DNA of 36,087 nucleotides, from NCBI GenBank assembly GCA_008081395.1, contig VMCJ01000069.1, positions 1 through 36,087 of the forward strand, read 5' to 3'. Position numbers and translations under genes: made by a program. Of the stretch, positions 16,713 through 24,363 are shown piece by piece (position 1 is the stretch's first letter; every line of letters begins with the position of its first letter). The notes below the pieces were generated by a model, which worked only from the letters and a program-made list of their open reading frames with translations, was not told the DNA's origin and made no database searches. This DNA is from Rhodospirillales bacterium (lineage in GTDB: Bacteria > Pseudomonadota > Alphaproteobacteria > Bin95).

Positions 16713-17693
16713 ATGAAAGTGAACGCGTTCGTCTTCGAGAAACCTGGTGCTGCTGGTGTTATGAAATGGCGTACCCTTGAGCTAGGTGATCCTGGTCCTG
16801 GCGAAGCATTAGTGCGTCACACCGCTATCGGTCTGAATTACATTGATATTTATCATCGTTCTGGGCTCTATCCGCTGCAGTTTCCAAGCGGTCTCGGTCT
16901 CGAGGCGGCTGGAGTCGTTGAGGCCGTTGGTAAGGGCGTAACTCACGTAAAAAAAGGCGACCGCGTAGCTTATGGGACGGGAACGCTAGGAGCCTATTCT
17001 GAAGCCAGAATAATGCCAGCTCAGCACCTTTTGAAATTGCCAAATGGCATTTCTGATGAAGAAGGTGCTGCCATGATGCTGAAGGGGATGACTGTAGAGT
17101 ACCTCTTTAATCGGACTTACAAGGTTAAAAAGGATGAGTGGGTATTGTTCCAAGCCGCAGCTGGAGGAGTTGGTCTTATCGCTGGTCAGTGGTTGGCTGC
17201 AGTTGGGGCTCATGGGATTGGCACTGCCGGTGGCCCCAAAAAGGTGAAACTCGCCAAGGAGCATGGCTTTGAGCAAGTTATCGATTACAAGAAAACGCAA
17301 AATATTGCTGACCGAGTAAAGAAGATAACGAAGGGTGCAGGAGTGCCGGTCGTTTTTGATAGTGTGGGTAAAGATACTTGGGCGCAATCGCTGAATAGCT
17401 TAGCCCCGCGCGGGCTGATGGTCAGTTTCGGTAATGCTTCTGGTCCTGTGCCAGAGTTTGGTCTTGGGGAACTCGCAAGTCGAGGGTCTTTGTACGTTAC
17501 CCGACCATCTCTTGTGGCTTATACCTCTACTCGCCAGGAGCTCGAAAAATCAGCAAGAGCTCTCTTCAAGATGGTAACATCAGGTGCAGTAAAAATTGAA
17601 GTGAACCAGACTTATCCATTGAAAGAAGCACCACAAGCTCACCGTGATTTGGAAGGTCGTAAAACAACTGGTTCGACCATCTTCATACCGTAG
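16713..17693 (+). CDS. qor: NADPH:quinone oxidoreductase (zeta-crystallin type)
   Basis: The 326-residue product is a medium-chain dehydrogenase/reductase of the quinone-reductase branch, lacking the zinc-ligand pattern of alcohol dehydrogenases. It starts with MKVNAFVFEKPGAAGVMKW and contains NYIDIYHRSGLYPLQFPSGLGLEAAGVV. The NADPH-binding motif AAAGGVG lies near residues 149-155, and the signature VVFDSVGKDTW near 210. The C-terminal ATP-like GRKTTGSTI segment is also typical. It probably reduces quinones or enones with NADPH. AGGGGA about 9 bases upstream of the ATG supports the start. It is divergent from the selenoprotein gene and ends in a strong hairpin. Confidence 0.93.
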   Translation: MKVNAFVFEKPGAAGVMKWRTLELGDPGPGEALVRHTAIGLNYIDIYHRSGLYPLQFPSGLGLEAAGVVEAVGKGVTHVKKGDRVAYGTGTLGAYSEARIMPAQHLLKLPNGISDEEGAAMMLKGMTVEYLFNRTYKVKKDEWVLFQAAAGGVGLIAGQWLAAVGAHGIGTAGGPKKVKLAKEHGFEQVIDYKKTQNIADRVKKITKGAGVPVVFDSVGKDTWAQSLNSLAPRGLMVSFGNASGPVPEFGLGELASRGSLYVTRPSLVAYTSTRQELEKSARALFKMVTSGAVKIEVNQTYPLKEAPQAHRDLEGRKTTGSTIFIP

Positions 17694-17711
17694 GGGCAGC
17701 CTTTGCCTCGT

Positions 17712-17746
17712 AAACTGGCTCCAGTTACTTTGACTGGGGCCAGTTT
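17712..17746. terminator. Bidirectional intrinsic terminator hairpin between qor and the AhpD-like gene
   Basis: AAACTGGCTCCAGT (17712-17725) and ACTGGGGCCAGTTT (17733-17746) form a 14-bp stem with one G-U pair around a 7-base loop. T-rich flanks occur on both strands (TTTCT on plus; the AAAC/GTTT ends on minus). It lies between convergent genes, 19 bases past the qor stop and 19 bases before the minus-strand stop at 17765. Confidence 0.8.
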
Positions 17747-17764
17747 CTAAAGATTCACTAAGAG

Positions 17765-18313
17765 TTATCTAGGTAGTGGGTGCGCATCTAAGTGCGGCTG
17801 ATAGCTTGGTTCTACGTCCACTCCAAGTGAGGCCAAAAGCCTAACGACGCCGCAATAAAAAGCTATCACAATCACTAAATCGACCATCAGTTCATTAGTA
17901 AGGTCTTCAGACAGTTGGCTATAAGTGGTTTCCGCCATCTCACCGTTGGTAGCCATTTCTCGAGCAGCCTGTAGGGCTAATCGGTAAAGCTTTGGAAGCT
18001 GGGTTTTTTCTCCTGCGGTCTCGAGTTTGACAGCTTCTATCTCAGCATCTGAGAGACCAAAATCCTTACCAATTTTCACATGATGAGACCACTCATATGG
18101 ACTTTTGGACAACCAACCTACTTGGAGTATGGCAAGTTCGCGCAGTTTGGGATCTAGACGTGAGCCAAATCTAATCCAACTCCCAACTTTACCAAAGGCT
18201 TTGGCGCCCTCTGGTGAGTGGGCCAGAGCTCTGTGGAGGTTAATAGGCCTTTTCAATATCTCTTGGTCGTTTTCAGCAAGATCTTTAGCATCAAGGTAAG
18301 GTAAGCGTGCCAT
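17765..18313 (-). CDS. Carboxymuconolactone decarboxylase/AhpD-like protein
   Basis: The 182-residue product has the AhpD-like helical fold signature LRELAILQVGWLSKSPYEWSHHVKIGKDFGLSDAEI, with the W-x-H-H motif of the branch that lacks the CxxC peroxidase pair. It therefore probably is not a thiol peroxidase. Its function in this branch is poorly defined. The ATG at 18313 lies 1 base past the aminotransferase stop (18315-18317), which fixes the start over an in-frame ATG 15 codons earlier. The two genes are almost certainly one unit. Confidence 0.82.
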   Translation of the reverse strand: MARLPYLDAKDLAENDQEILKRPINLHRALAHSPEGAKAFGKVGSWIRFGSRLDPKLRELAILQVGWLSKSPYEWSHHVKIGKDFGLSDAEIEAVKLETAGEKTQLPKLYRLALQAAREMATNGEMAETTYSQLSEDLTNELMVDLVIVIAFYCGVVRLLASLGVDVEPSYQPHLDAHPLPR

Positions 18314-18314
18314 G

Positions 18315-19487
18315 TTAAGCAGTCTCCGCCAAAAATGAAGCAGCCGCGTCAAGCGCACCGGCGCCGTGGGGCACCTTTAGATGCTTCAACGTTAAATCAA
18401 TGCCAGCAAGGGCGCCCATTATCATTGGTTCATTAAGGTCACCCATGTGGCCAATTCTGAAAGCTTTATCAGCCAGCACGTGTAGCCCCCCGCCGAGGCT
18501 TACGTTGAAACGCTCTCTAGCTACTTGGCGGATAGTGTTCATGTCCGTTTGCCCTACCTGGCGAACACACGTGATAGAATTTGAGCGCGATTTTGGGTCG
18601 ACAGTATTGAATTCAAGTGCGCCACCTTCTGCCCAGCGCGCCACGGCAGTTCTCGTGGCTTCAGCAAGCCGTGCGTGGCGCGCAATAATGTTATCAAGTC
18701 CTTCTACTCGGACTTTCTCCATCACCTTCATTAGGCCCCAAACCATGTGCATCGGCGCTGTTCCGCAGAAGCGTCTGTAGGTCTCCATCGCCATTCGGCT
18801 TTTCCAGGACCAATATTCTCTGTGAGAAGTGCAAGCTTCAGAAGCTGCAAGCGCCTTAGGTCCTGCGGCAGTAAACGAAATACCAATGGGCATCATCAAG
18901 CCTTTTTGAGAGGCTGCTATCACGCAATCAATTCCACTCTCATCCATATTCAATTTATGGCAACCGAAAGATGCAATTGCGTCGACAACAAAGAGTGCCG
19001 GGTGGCCAGAGGCATTGATAGCCTCTCGAATAGCTTCCAAATTACTCACAGCGCCGGTCGCAGTCTCCACGTGCACGGCCAAGACAGCTTTAATTTTTTT
19101 TTCTGAATCTTGTCTCAATGCGTCTTCAACAGCTTGGGGATCGATTGGCGAGCGCCAATCATTATTCAATCGGACTGTCGAAATGCCGAATGCCTTTACC
19201 ATATCATCCCAAACGAGAGAGAACCGACCGGTATCTGGCATCAAAACTTTGTCGCCCGGTGACAGCAAATTGACAATTGAGGCCTCCCACGCTCCATGAC
19301 CATTGGCGATATAGGCAAATACTTCACCTTTTGTGCGAAAAAGGTCTTTAAGTTCCTCGAACATCCTAAGCATTGTTTCCATAAACTCAGGAGCAGAGAA
19401 ATCTTCCGCAGGTCGATGCATCGCGTTAAGCACATCTTCTGGGATGTTGGTTGGGCCTGGGGTGTGTAGAAACATTCGACCTGGCAT
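18315..19487 (-). CDS. Class V aminotransferase, alanine/serine-glyoxylate type
   Basis: This 390-residue PLP enzyme transfers the amino group of serine or alanine to glyoxylate, producing glycine and hydroxypyruvate or pyruvate. It begins with the family's LHTPGPTNIPEDVLNAM and has the PLP-binding lysine K195 in AASQKGLMMPIG. The cofactor-stacking aspartate D169 is in VVDAIASFG. The C-terminal RIGHMGDLNEPMIMGALAGID is characteristic of alanine-glyoxylate and serine-glyoxylate aminotransferases. It is followed by the AhpD-like gene. A GAGAG stretch upstream of the ATG is a weak ribosome-binding site. The rne terminator lies immediately upstream, so it must have its own promoter or rely on readthrough. 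The exact donor is not visible. Confidence 0.88.
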   Translation of the reverse strand: MPGRMFLHTPGPTNIPEDVLNAMHRPAEDFSAPEFMETMLRMFEELKDLFRTKGEVFAYIANGHGAWEASIVNLLSPGDKVLMPDTGRFSLVWDDMVKAFGISTVRLNNDWRSPIDPQAVEDALRQDSEKKIKAVLAVHVETATGAVSNLEAIREAINASGHPALFVVDAIASFGCHKLNMDESGIDCVIAASQKGLMMPIGISFTAAGPKALAASEACTSHREYWSWKSRMAMETYRRFCGTAPMHMVWGLMKVMEKVRVEGLDNIIARHARLAEATRTAVARWAEGGALEFNTVDPKSRSNSITCVRQVGQTDMNTIRQVARERFNVSLGGGLHVLADKAFRIGHMGDLNEPMIMGALAGIDLTLKHLKVPHGAGALDAAASFLAETA

Positions 19488-19509
19488 TACAAACTCTCAG
19501 TGATTGTTT

Positions 19510-19547
19510 TTAAGAAAATGGAAAGGGCGACAGAAGAACTGTCGCCC
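19510..19547 (-). terminator. Rho-independent terminator of the RNase E gene
   Basis: GGGCGACAG (19525-19533) and CTGTCGCCC (19539-19547) form a perfect 9-bp GC-rich stem with a 5-base loop. On the minus strand the hairpin is followed by a T-rich tract (TTTCCATTTTCTT). It lies 16 bases past the rne stop codon and before the aminotransferase start. Confidence 0.85.
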
Positions 19548-19562
19548 AAGTCAAGGATGTCG

Positions 19563-22052
19563 CTATGAACGTAGTCGGCGCCACCATCCAGTGCGAGGTG
19601 GTCCAGAAGGTTTGGATTCTGGCTCTTGCTGCATAGCAGGTGTTTCAGGTGGTGTATCTGAGCTAATTTCCGATGAACTATGCTCGACCTCACTTGCAGG
19701 TCCTACCTGCTTATCTACTACGCCCCCTGAAGTCATCGCAGGAATTTCTTGTACATCGTTATTGGAAGCAGGCTCGGATTTTAATTCTGCGCCATCAATA
19801 TTCTCGTTGATATCCTTGTGGGAATCATTGACCCCGCTTCTACGACGCCGGCGACGGCGCGGGCTTCTTTGCTCTGTCTCACTATCTTCAGCAACGGCAT
19901 TGCCTGGCTCATTTTCAGAGCTTCCATCAGAAATTTCTGGAGTATCGCTCTCGGCGCTTTTGCGGCGGCGTCCGCCGCGGCGTCCACGACGACGACGACG
20001 ATTACCGTTCTCATCATCATCTTCTTGGGCCGTTTCTTGTGAATGCTGCTCGTCTCTAATTCTGACTTCTTCGGTTTCTTGAGACTCTTCTATATTTCTT
20101 TCGTCGACACGTTTGCGACCACGTCTTCGATTTCGAGGTGAGCGGTCGTCTCCTGCATCATCTTTCTGGTCGTGTCTACTATCGTAAGCGTTATCTTGTT
20201 TTCTGTCGGAAACGTCATTTTTTACGCTACTACGCCCAATAACTTCTACAATACGCTCATGCGCTGCTAGAGTATCATCTGGGGTGAACAACAAGCGCAC
20301 CCCGTAAACCTCTTCGATACGCCGCACCCCGTCTCGCTTATGATTAAGTAGGTAAACAATGGTCTCTGTTGCTGTTTTGACGGCAATATCAACACCACCG
20401 CCTTCATGAAACGCGCAATCCTCCGCCGCTCGAAGTAAGCCAAGTGCATTAGACTCAACACTTCGAACCCTTCCAAGGCCAGCGCACATTTCACACTCGT
20501 GGAAGTTGGTTTCAAACATGGAAGGACGCAGCCGCTGCCGCGATAATTCAACGAGTCCTAAAGGACTCATTCTGCCAACATGAACACGAGCTCGGTCAGC
20601 CTTTATTGATTCCTTAAGCTTGCGTTCCACGGCAGCATTATTGCGCCGTTCGTCCATATCAATGAAATCTATAACAACTATGCCCGCCAGCTCGCGCAAA
20701 CGCAGTTGACGTGCAGCTTCGACGGCCGCCTCTAGATTTGTTTTGAGAGCAGTCTCTTCAATATTTCTTTCCCGAGTCGAACGGCCAGAGTTAACATCGA
20801 TTGCGACTAATGCTTCTGTCTGATTGATTACAAGATATCCCCCAGAGGGCAACCGAACGATTGGGTGAAAAAGACTCTCTAGGCGACCTTCAACGCCCCT
20901 TGCCTGGAAAAGTGGCACTGGGTCTTTGTATGGTTGTACTCGCTTAGCATGGCTCGGCATGAGAGATCGCATGAAGTCTTTAGCTTCGCGATAACAGTCA
21001 TCACCCTCTACGAGAACCTCATCGACATCTCGGCCATATAAATCACGAATTGCACGTTTTACTAAACTTGCTTCTTCATAAATTAGTGCGGGTGCAGAAG
21101 AGGTGAGAGTACGCTCCCTTATTTCGTCCCATAGCCGAAGGAGAAATTCATGATCCCTTTTTAACTCTGCCTTGGTGCGTTGTACTCCAGCTGTTCTGAC
21201 AATGGTTGCCATCCCTTCTGGTAAATCGAGGTCATCAATCAAGCTTTTCAGACGCTTTCTATCGTTTGCGTCTGTGATTTTTCGGGATATGCCACCGCCA
21301 TTACCTGTGTTTGGCATCAAAACACAATAGCGGCCGGCTAGAGATATAAATGTAGTCATTGCAGCACCCTTGCCACCACGCTCTTCCTTGCCAACCTGGA
21401 CGAGCATTATCTGACCACGTTTAATAACTTCCTGGATTTTATATCGGTTATTGGATGGGTAGCGGCGGCGTTGTTGTCTGCGGCGAGACCTGCCTCGATT
21501 GCGGTCATGATCTCTACCTTCGTCTAACTCACCGTCTTCCGTATCTTCCTCTTCTACTTCTTCCTGGCTTTCATTGTGCTCAACTTGGCTGGCGTCCAGC
21601 AGCTCTGTGTCGGACTCACTTTCATCAACTTGTTCTGAATTTTGATCCTCAGATATTTCTTGGGATGGCGCTTCCGTTACATTGTCATCGTCTGCTGCCC
21701 CTGTCGGGCTTTCAACATCATCTTCATCAGAAACCTCATCATCTGGGACGATTTGATCGTGCTGTTCAGCAGCGGTTTCCGCAAGCAGAGCTTCTCGATC
21801 AGCTATGGGAATGCGGTAATAATCGGGATGAATTTCACTGAATGGCAAGAACCCATGACGATTACCACCGTAGCTTACGAAGGCGGCCTGCAGAGATGGT
21901 TCTACTCGCGTTACTTTTGCGAGATAAATGTTGCCTTTGAGTGTCCGAAGGGATGCACTCTCAAAGTCAAATTCTTCCAGCCCGTTGGGGCCAATTACGA
22001 CGACGCGCGTTTCTTCGCTGTGCGCAGCGTCTATCAGCATTGATTTGGACAT
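19563..22052 (-). CDS. rne: Ribonuclease E
   Basis: RNase E is the endoribonuclease that starts decay of most mRNA and matures tRNA and rRNA, scaffolding the degradosome. The 829-residue product has an S1 domain (GNIYLAKVTRVEPSLQAAFVSYG, about 40-62). An acidic, Asp/Glu-rich insertion fills about residues 85-180 before the S1 domain resumes. The RNase H/DNase I-like catalytic core carries VAIDVNSGRST and GIVVIDFIDMDERRNN, with the metal-binding aspartates. A Zn-link follows (CEMCAGLG). The tail from about 608 is disordered, with three Arg-rich clusters near 634-641, 685-697 and 732-738. It ends in GWWRRLRS, resembling the GWW motif that in Caulobacter RNase E binds PNPase. The first of two Met codons is chosen because GGAG lies 10 bases upstream. 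It has a 440-base upstream spacer. Confidence 0.95.
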   Translation of the reverse strand: MSKSMLIDAAHSEETRVVVIGPNGLEEFDFESASLRTLKGNIYLAKVTRVEPSLQAAFVSYGGNRHGFLPFSEIHPDYYRIPIADREALLAETAAEQHDQIVPDDEVSDEDDVESPTGAADDDNVTEAPSQEISEDQNSEQVDESESDTELLDASQVEHNESQEEVEEEDTEDGELDEGRDHDRNRGRSRRRQQRRRYPSNNRYKIQEVIKRGQIMLVQVGKEERGGKGAAMTTFISLAGRYCVLMPNTGNGGGISRKITDANDRKRLKSLIDDLDLPEGMATIVRTAGVQRTKAELKRDHEFLLRLWDEIRERTLTSSAPALIYEEASLVKRAIRDLYGRDVDEVLVEGDDCYREAKDFMRSLMPSHAKRVQPYKDPVPLFQARGVEGRLESLFHPIVRLPSGGYLVINQTEALVAIDVNSGRSTRERNIEETALKTNLEAAVEAARQLRLRELAGIVVIDFIDMDERRNNAAVERKLKESIKADRARVHVGRMSPLGLVELSRQRLRPSMFETNFHECEMCAGLGRVRSVESNALGLLRAAEDCAFHEGGGVDIAVKTATETIVYLLNHKRDGVRRIEEVYGVRLLFTPDDTLAAHERIVEVIGRSSVKNDVSDRKQDNAYDSRHDQKDDAGDDRSPRNRRRGRKRVDERNIEESQETEEVRIRDEQHSQETAQEDDDENGNRRRRRGRRGGRRRKSAESDTPEISDGSSENEPGNAVAEDSETEQRSPRRRRRRRSGVNDSHKDINENIDGAELKSEPASNNDVQEIPAMTSGGVVDKQVGPASEVEHSSSEISSDTPPETPAMQQEPESKPSGPPRTGWWRRLRS

Positions 22053-22065
22053 CTAATTTTTTCTC

Positions 22066-22079
22066 CAGCGCGATGCTGA
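22066..22079. repeat. 14-bp direct repeat, copy 1, near the rne start
   Basis: CAGCGCGATGCTGA is repeated exactly at 22257-22270, 191 bases apart. CAGC and GCTG at the ends can pair, so in RNA each copy can form a small hairpin. This copy overlaps the rne ribosome-binding region, starting 14 bases upstream of the start codon. Confidence 0.45.
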
Positions 22080-22256
22080 AGCCAAGTTTCCGACCAGGCT
22101 CTGCCAATTGGCAAACTCTCTGCGTTCGAAAAAGAACGTGACGAGTGCCTTTACTATCTATTTGGCAATACATTTCGGTCATGCGGGCTCCAGGTGTGCG
22201 CGCAAAGTTAATTCTGCGTTCGGAATCGTTCAGCCGCGCTAAGGTTTTAGCCTTGT

Positions 22257-22270
22257 CAGCGCGATGCTGA
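22257..22270. repeat. 14-bp direct repeat, copy 2, in the rne upstream region
   Basis: This copy is identical to the 14 bases at 22066-22079. It lies about 205 bases upstream of the rne start codon, inside the probable leader. Confidence 0.45.
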
Positions 22271-22491
22271 TCGACCTTCGTCGTCTCACTGGGGCACTTG
22301 CGATGTGAAGAGCCAAGTGGCGCGTCGAAATAAATCCATCCCAATATGTATAGGTAGAAGTGGAAACCAACAACAAAAATCGGCAGCAATTCAATCTGAA
22401 ATATTTTTACTGGTCCGACTATTTAGGAATTATGTCGGTTTAAAAGGACTGTTCAGTAAAAAAATCAGGGGAGTTTTTGGGCTAGAAATGG

Positions 22492-24030
22492 CTAATTCTC
22501 TTTTTCCCTGGCTAACAGATTTCGTAACTCTGTTTTTAAAACCTTGCCGTAATTATTTTTAGGCAAGCTTTGAACAAAACGATAACTTTTGGGTCTTTTG
22601 AACCTCGCGATAAGATCCTGGCAATGTAAATCCAGCGACTTATCGTCAACTCCCATATTTGGGCGGGCTACAATGTACGCTAAAACATTTTCGCCCCACT
22701 CTTCATCTGGCTCACCAATAACTGATACTTCATTTACGCCAGGATGGGCTAAAAGCGCTTCTTCTACTTCTCTGGGATATATATTGGTACCGCCTGAAAT
22801 TATCATGTCCTTTGAACGATCTCTTAGTGTCAGATAACCCTCAGAATCTAAGAATCCGACATCACCAGTATGCAACCAGCCATTTCTGAGAGTTTCAGCA
22901 GATGCCGCTGGATTTTCCCAGTAACCCGACATCACTACGTCGCTTCGAACGCAAATTTCCCCAACCTCTCCTATGGACGCGGGCTGATCATTTTCGTCAG
23001 CAACCATTACCTCCACATTTGTGAAAGCTCTGCCCACCGATGCTATATGTGTTTCGTAACTCGGGTGATTCACATCAGAAATGTCTGCCCGAGGCAGGCA
23101 GGTGATTGTCATTGGGCACTCACCTTGGCCATAAATTTGCACAAGAACGTCACCAAACGCAGATTTGGCTGCCTTACAATCCTCTACGTACATTGGACCA
23201 CCACCATATACGATCGTTTTCCAGTTTCTGCTGTCGGCGGTTGCAAGGCTTGGGTGTTCAATAAGGCGCTTTACCATAGTCGGCGCCGCAAACATTCCAG
23301 CTTTTGGGAGTTCTGGGAGAAGATCAAATATCTCTGGCGGATCGAACTTACCGCTTTCCGGCACTACTTGAGAACCCATTCCCGCAACGAAGGGTAGTCC
23401 ATAAAGGCCCCCTCCATGAGACATGGGAGCTGCGTGAAGCCAATGCTCTCCTTCAGCAGGTACATCCACATCTGAAAAGTATGCTAGTGAACACCCCAAA
23501 AGATTTCGATTTGTAAGAGTTGCTCCTTTCGGTCTTCCTGTAGTGCCAGAAGTGTAGAAAAGCCAAGCAGGGTCTTCGGCTCGACGCGAAACAATACCTA
23601 GAGGATCTTCTTGGAAGATTTTGGAGTACTCGACAGAGTTCGCGAGTATTAATCTTTCGCAAAGAGGTAAATCGCCCATTATACCACTCAACCCGTTGAG
23701 CAAGTCATCTGTCGTAAAACAGATTTTTGCTCCTGAATTTTCTAGGATAAATTGGATTTCCCTAGGATGCAGTTTGGCATTTATAGGAACAGCAACTAGA
23801 CCGGCGAACCAACATCCAAACAGAACTTCTAAAAATTCTACGCAATTTGTCATTGCAAGACCGACCCGATCTCCCGGCTTAAGATTAACGGTTTCCGTTA
23901 ACCAGCGTGCAATAGAGCCGGAACGCTGTGCGAATTTTGCATAAGAAGCTACGGAAGTGGTGCCTCGCTTTATCGCGATTGTATTTGGCCTGGCACGGGC
24001 TGCCCGAAGCAGGAGGTGGGCGATGTTCAT
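22492..24030 (-). CDS. AMP-forming acyl-CoA synthetase/ligase
   Basis: The 512-residue product activates a carboxylic acid with ATP to an acyl-adenylate, then transfers it to CoA. It has the P-loop-like YTSGTTGRPKGA at 159-170. The adenylate-binding TGDVGFLDSEGYLTLRDRSKDMIISGGTNIYPREVEEAL stretch carries the hinge aspartate/lysine, and the catalytic lysine is in KNNYGKVLKTEL near the C-terminus. The chain length, FadD-like layout and lack of a cyclase or carrier domain fit a stand-alone fatty-acid or aromatic-acid CoA ligase. The substrate cannot be named. GGAGAGG upstream of the ATG supports the start. No beta-oxidation genes are adjacent except the distant crotonase. Confidence 0.88.
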   Translation of the reverse strand: MNIAHLLLRAARARPNTIAIKRGTTSVASYAKFAQRSGSIARWLTETVNLKPGDRVGLAMTNCVEFLEVLFGCWFAGLVAVPINAKLHPREIQFILENSGAKICFTTDDLLNGLSGIMGDLPLCERLILANSVEYSKIFQEDPLGIVSRRAEDPAWLFYTSGTTGRPKGATLTNRNLLGCSLAYFSDVDVPAEGEHWLHAAPMSHGGGLYGLPFVAGMGSQVVPESGKFDPPEIFDLLPELPKAGMFAAPTMVKRLIEHPSLATADSRNWKTIVYGGGPMYVEDCKAAKSAFGDVLVQIYGQGECPMTITCLPRADISDVNHPSYETHIASVGRAFTNVEVMVADENDQPASIGEVGEICVRSDVVMSGYWENPAASAETLRNGWLHTGDVGFLDSEGYLTLRDRSKDMIISGGTNIYPREVEEALLAHPGVNEVSVIGEPDEEWGENVLAYIVARPNMGVDDKSLDLHCQDLIARFKRPKSYRFVQSLPKNNYGKVLKTELRNLLAREKEN

Positions 24031-24234
24031 TAGATGCCTCTCCGGTGTTTATGTTTTATTACAATAAATATACGCGCAGCTGTCTAATAAAATGCTCGGG
24101 CGTCAGGTCTAAAGTCTAAATATAATCTTATTTGATTATTACGTTGGAAATAAATATATGCTCGGCAAGTATCATTATATTCCCGAGAATACCCTTACAT
24201 CGTGCTTGCGGGAGCTTTCAAATTAACGATTACA

Positions 24235-24263
24235 TTGACAAAAACTTAAATTTTAATTATTTG
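24235..24263 (+). promoter_or_regulatory. Possible sigma-70-like promoter for the DEAD-box helicase gene
   Basis: A perfect TTGACA at 24235-24240 is followed 17 bases later by TATTTG at 24258-24263, a weak -10 match. The segment between them is AT-rich. It would give a leader of roughly 90 bases before the ATG at 24364. Confidence 0.35.
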
Positions 24264-24266
24264 GCC

Positions 24267-24281
24267 GCAATAAGTTATTGC
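24267..24281. repeat. 15-bp perfect palindrome near the helicase promoter
   Basis: GCAATAA-G-TTATTGC is a perfect inverted repeat with 7-base arms. It lies just downstream of the candidate promoter, where transcription would start, so it could be an operator or a leader hairpin. No regulator is linked to it. Confidence 0.35.
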
Positions 24282-24363
24282 TCAGCAGCGATAATTCAGT
24301 CTCAGTGTTTTTACGCGATAGACCTATTTTTCCAATAATTGATTAGTGATTGATTAAACCCGC

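Larger units (their letters stand above)
22053..22491. other. Long spacer / likely RNase E leader
   Basis: The 439 bases between rne and the acyl-CoA synthetase gene (both minus strand) contain no recognisable gene. They must hold the rne promoter and leader. In other bacteria a long RNase E leader serves feedback control of its own mRNA. Two exact copies of a 14-base element (22066-22079 and 22257-22270) lie in the part near rne; each has a CAGC/GCTG self-complementary ends. Short frames here look like noise. Confidence 0.4.
24031..24363. other. AT-rich spacer upstream of the DEAD-box helicase
   Basis: This 333-base region separates the divergent acyl-CoA synthetase and RNA-helicase genes and is markedly AT-rich. 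It holds a probable promoter at 24235-24263 and a 15-base palindrome at 24267-24281. No convincing gene is present; a 68-codon plus-strand frame lacks a family match and a ribosome-binding site. A long leader would suit a cold-responsive RNA helicase, but this is inference. Confidence 0.4.

Noticed and set aside
21967-22389. Minus-strand frame of 140 codons overlapping the rne start and leader
   Set aside because: It partly covers the first part of rne in another frame, is rich in Arg/Cys in a way typical of shadow frames, and has no family match.
24132-24338. Plus-strand frame of 68 codons in the spacer before the DEAD-box helicase
   Set aside because: AT-rich composition, no ribosome-binding site and no recognisable domain.
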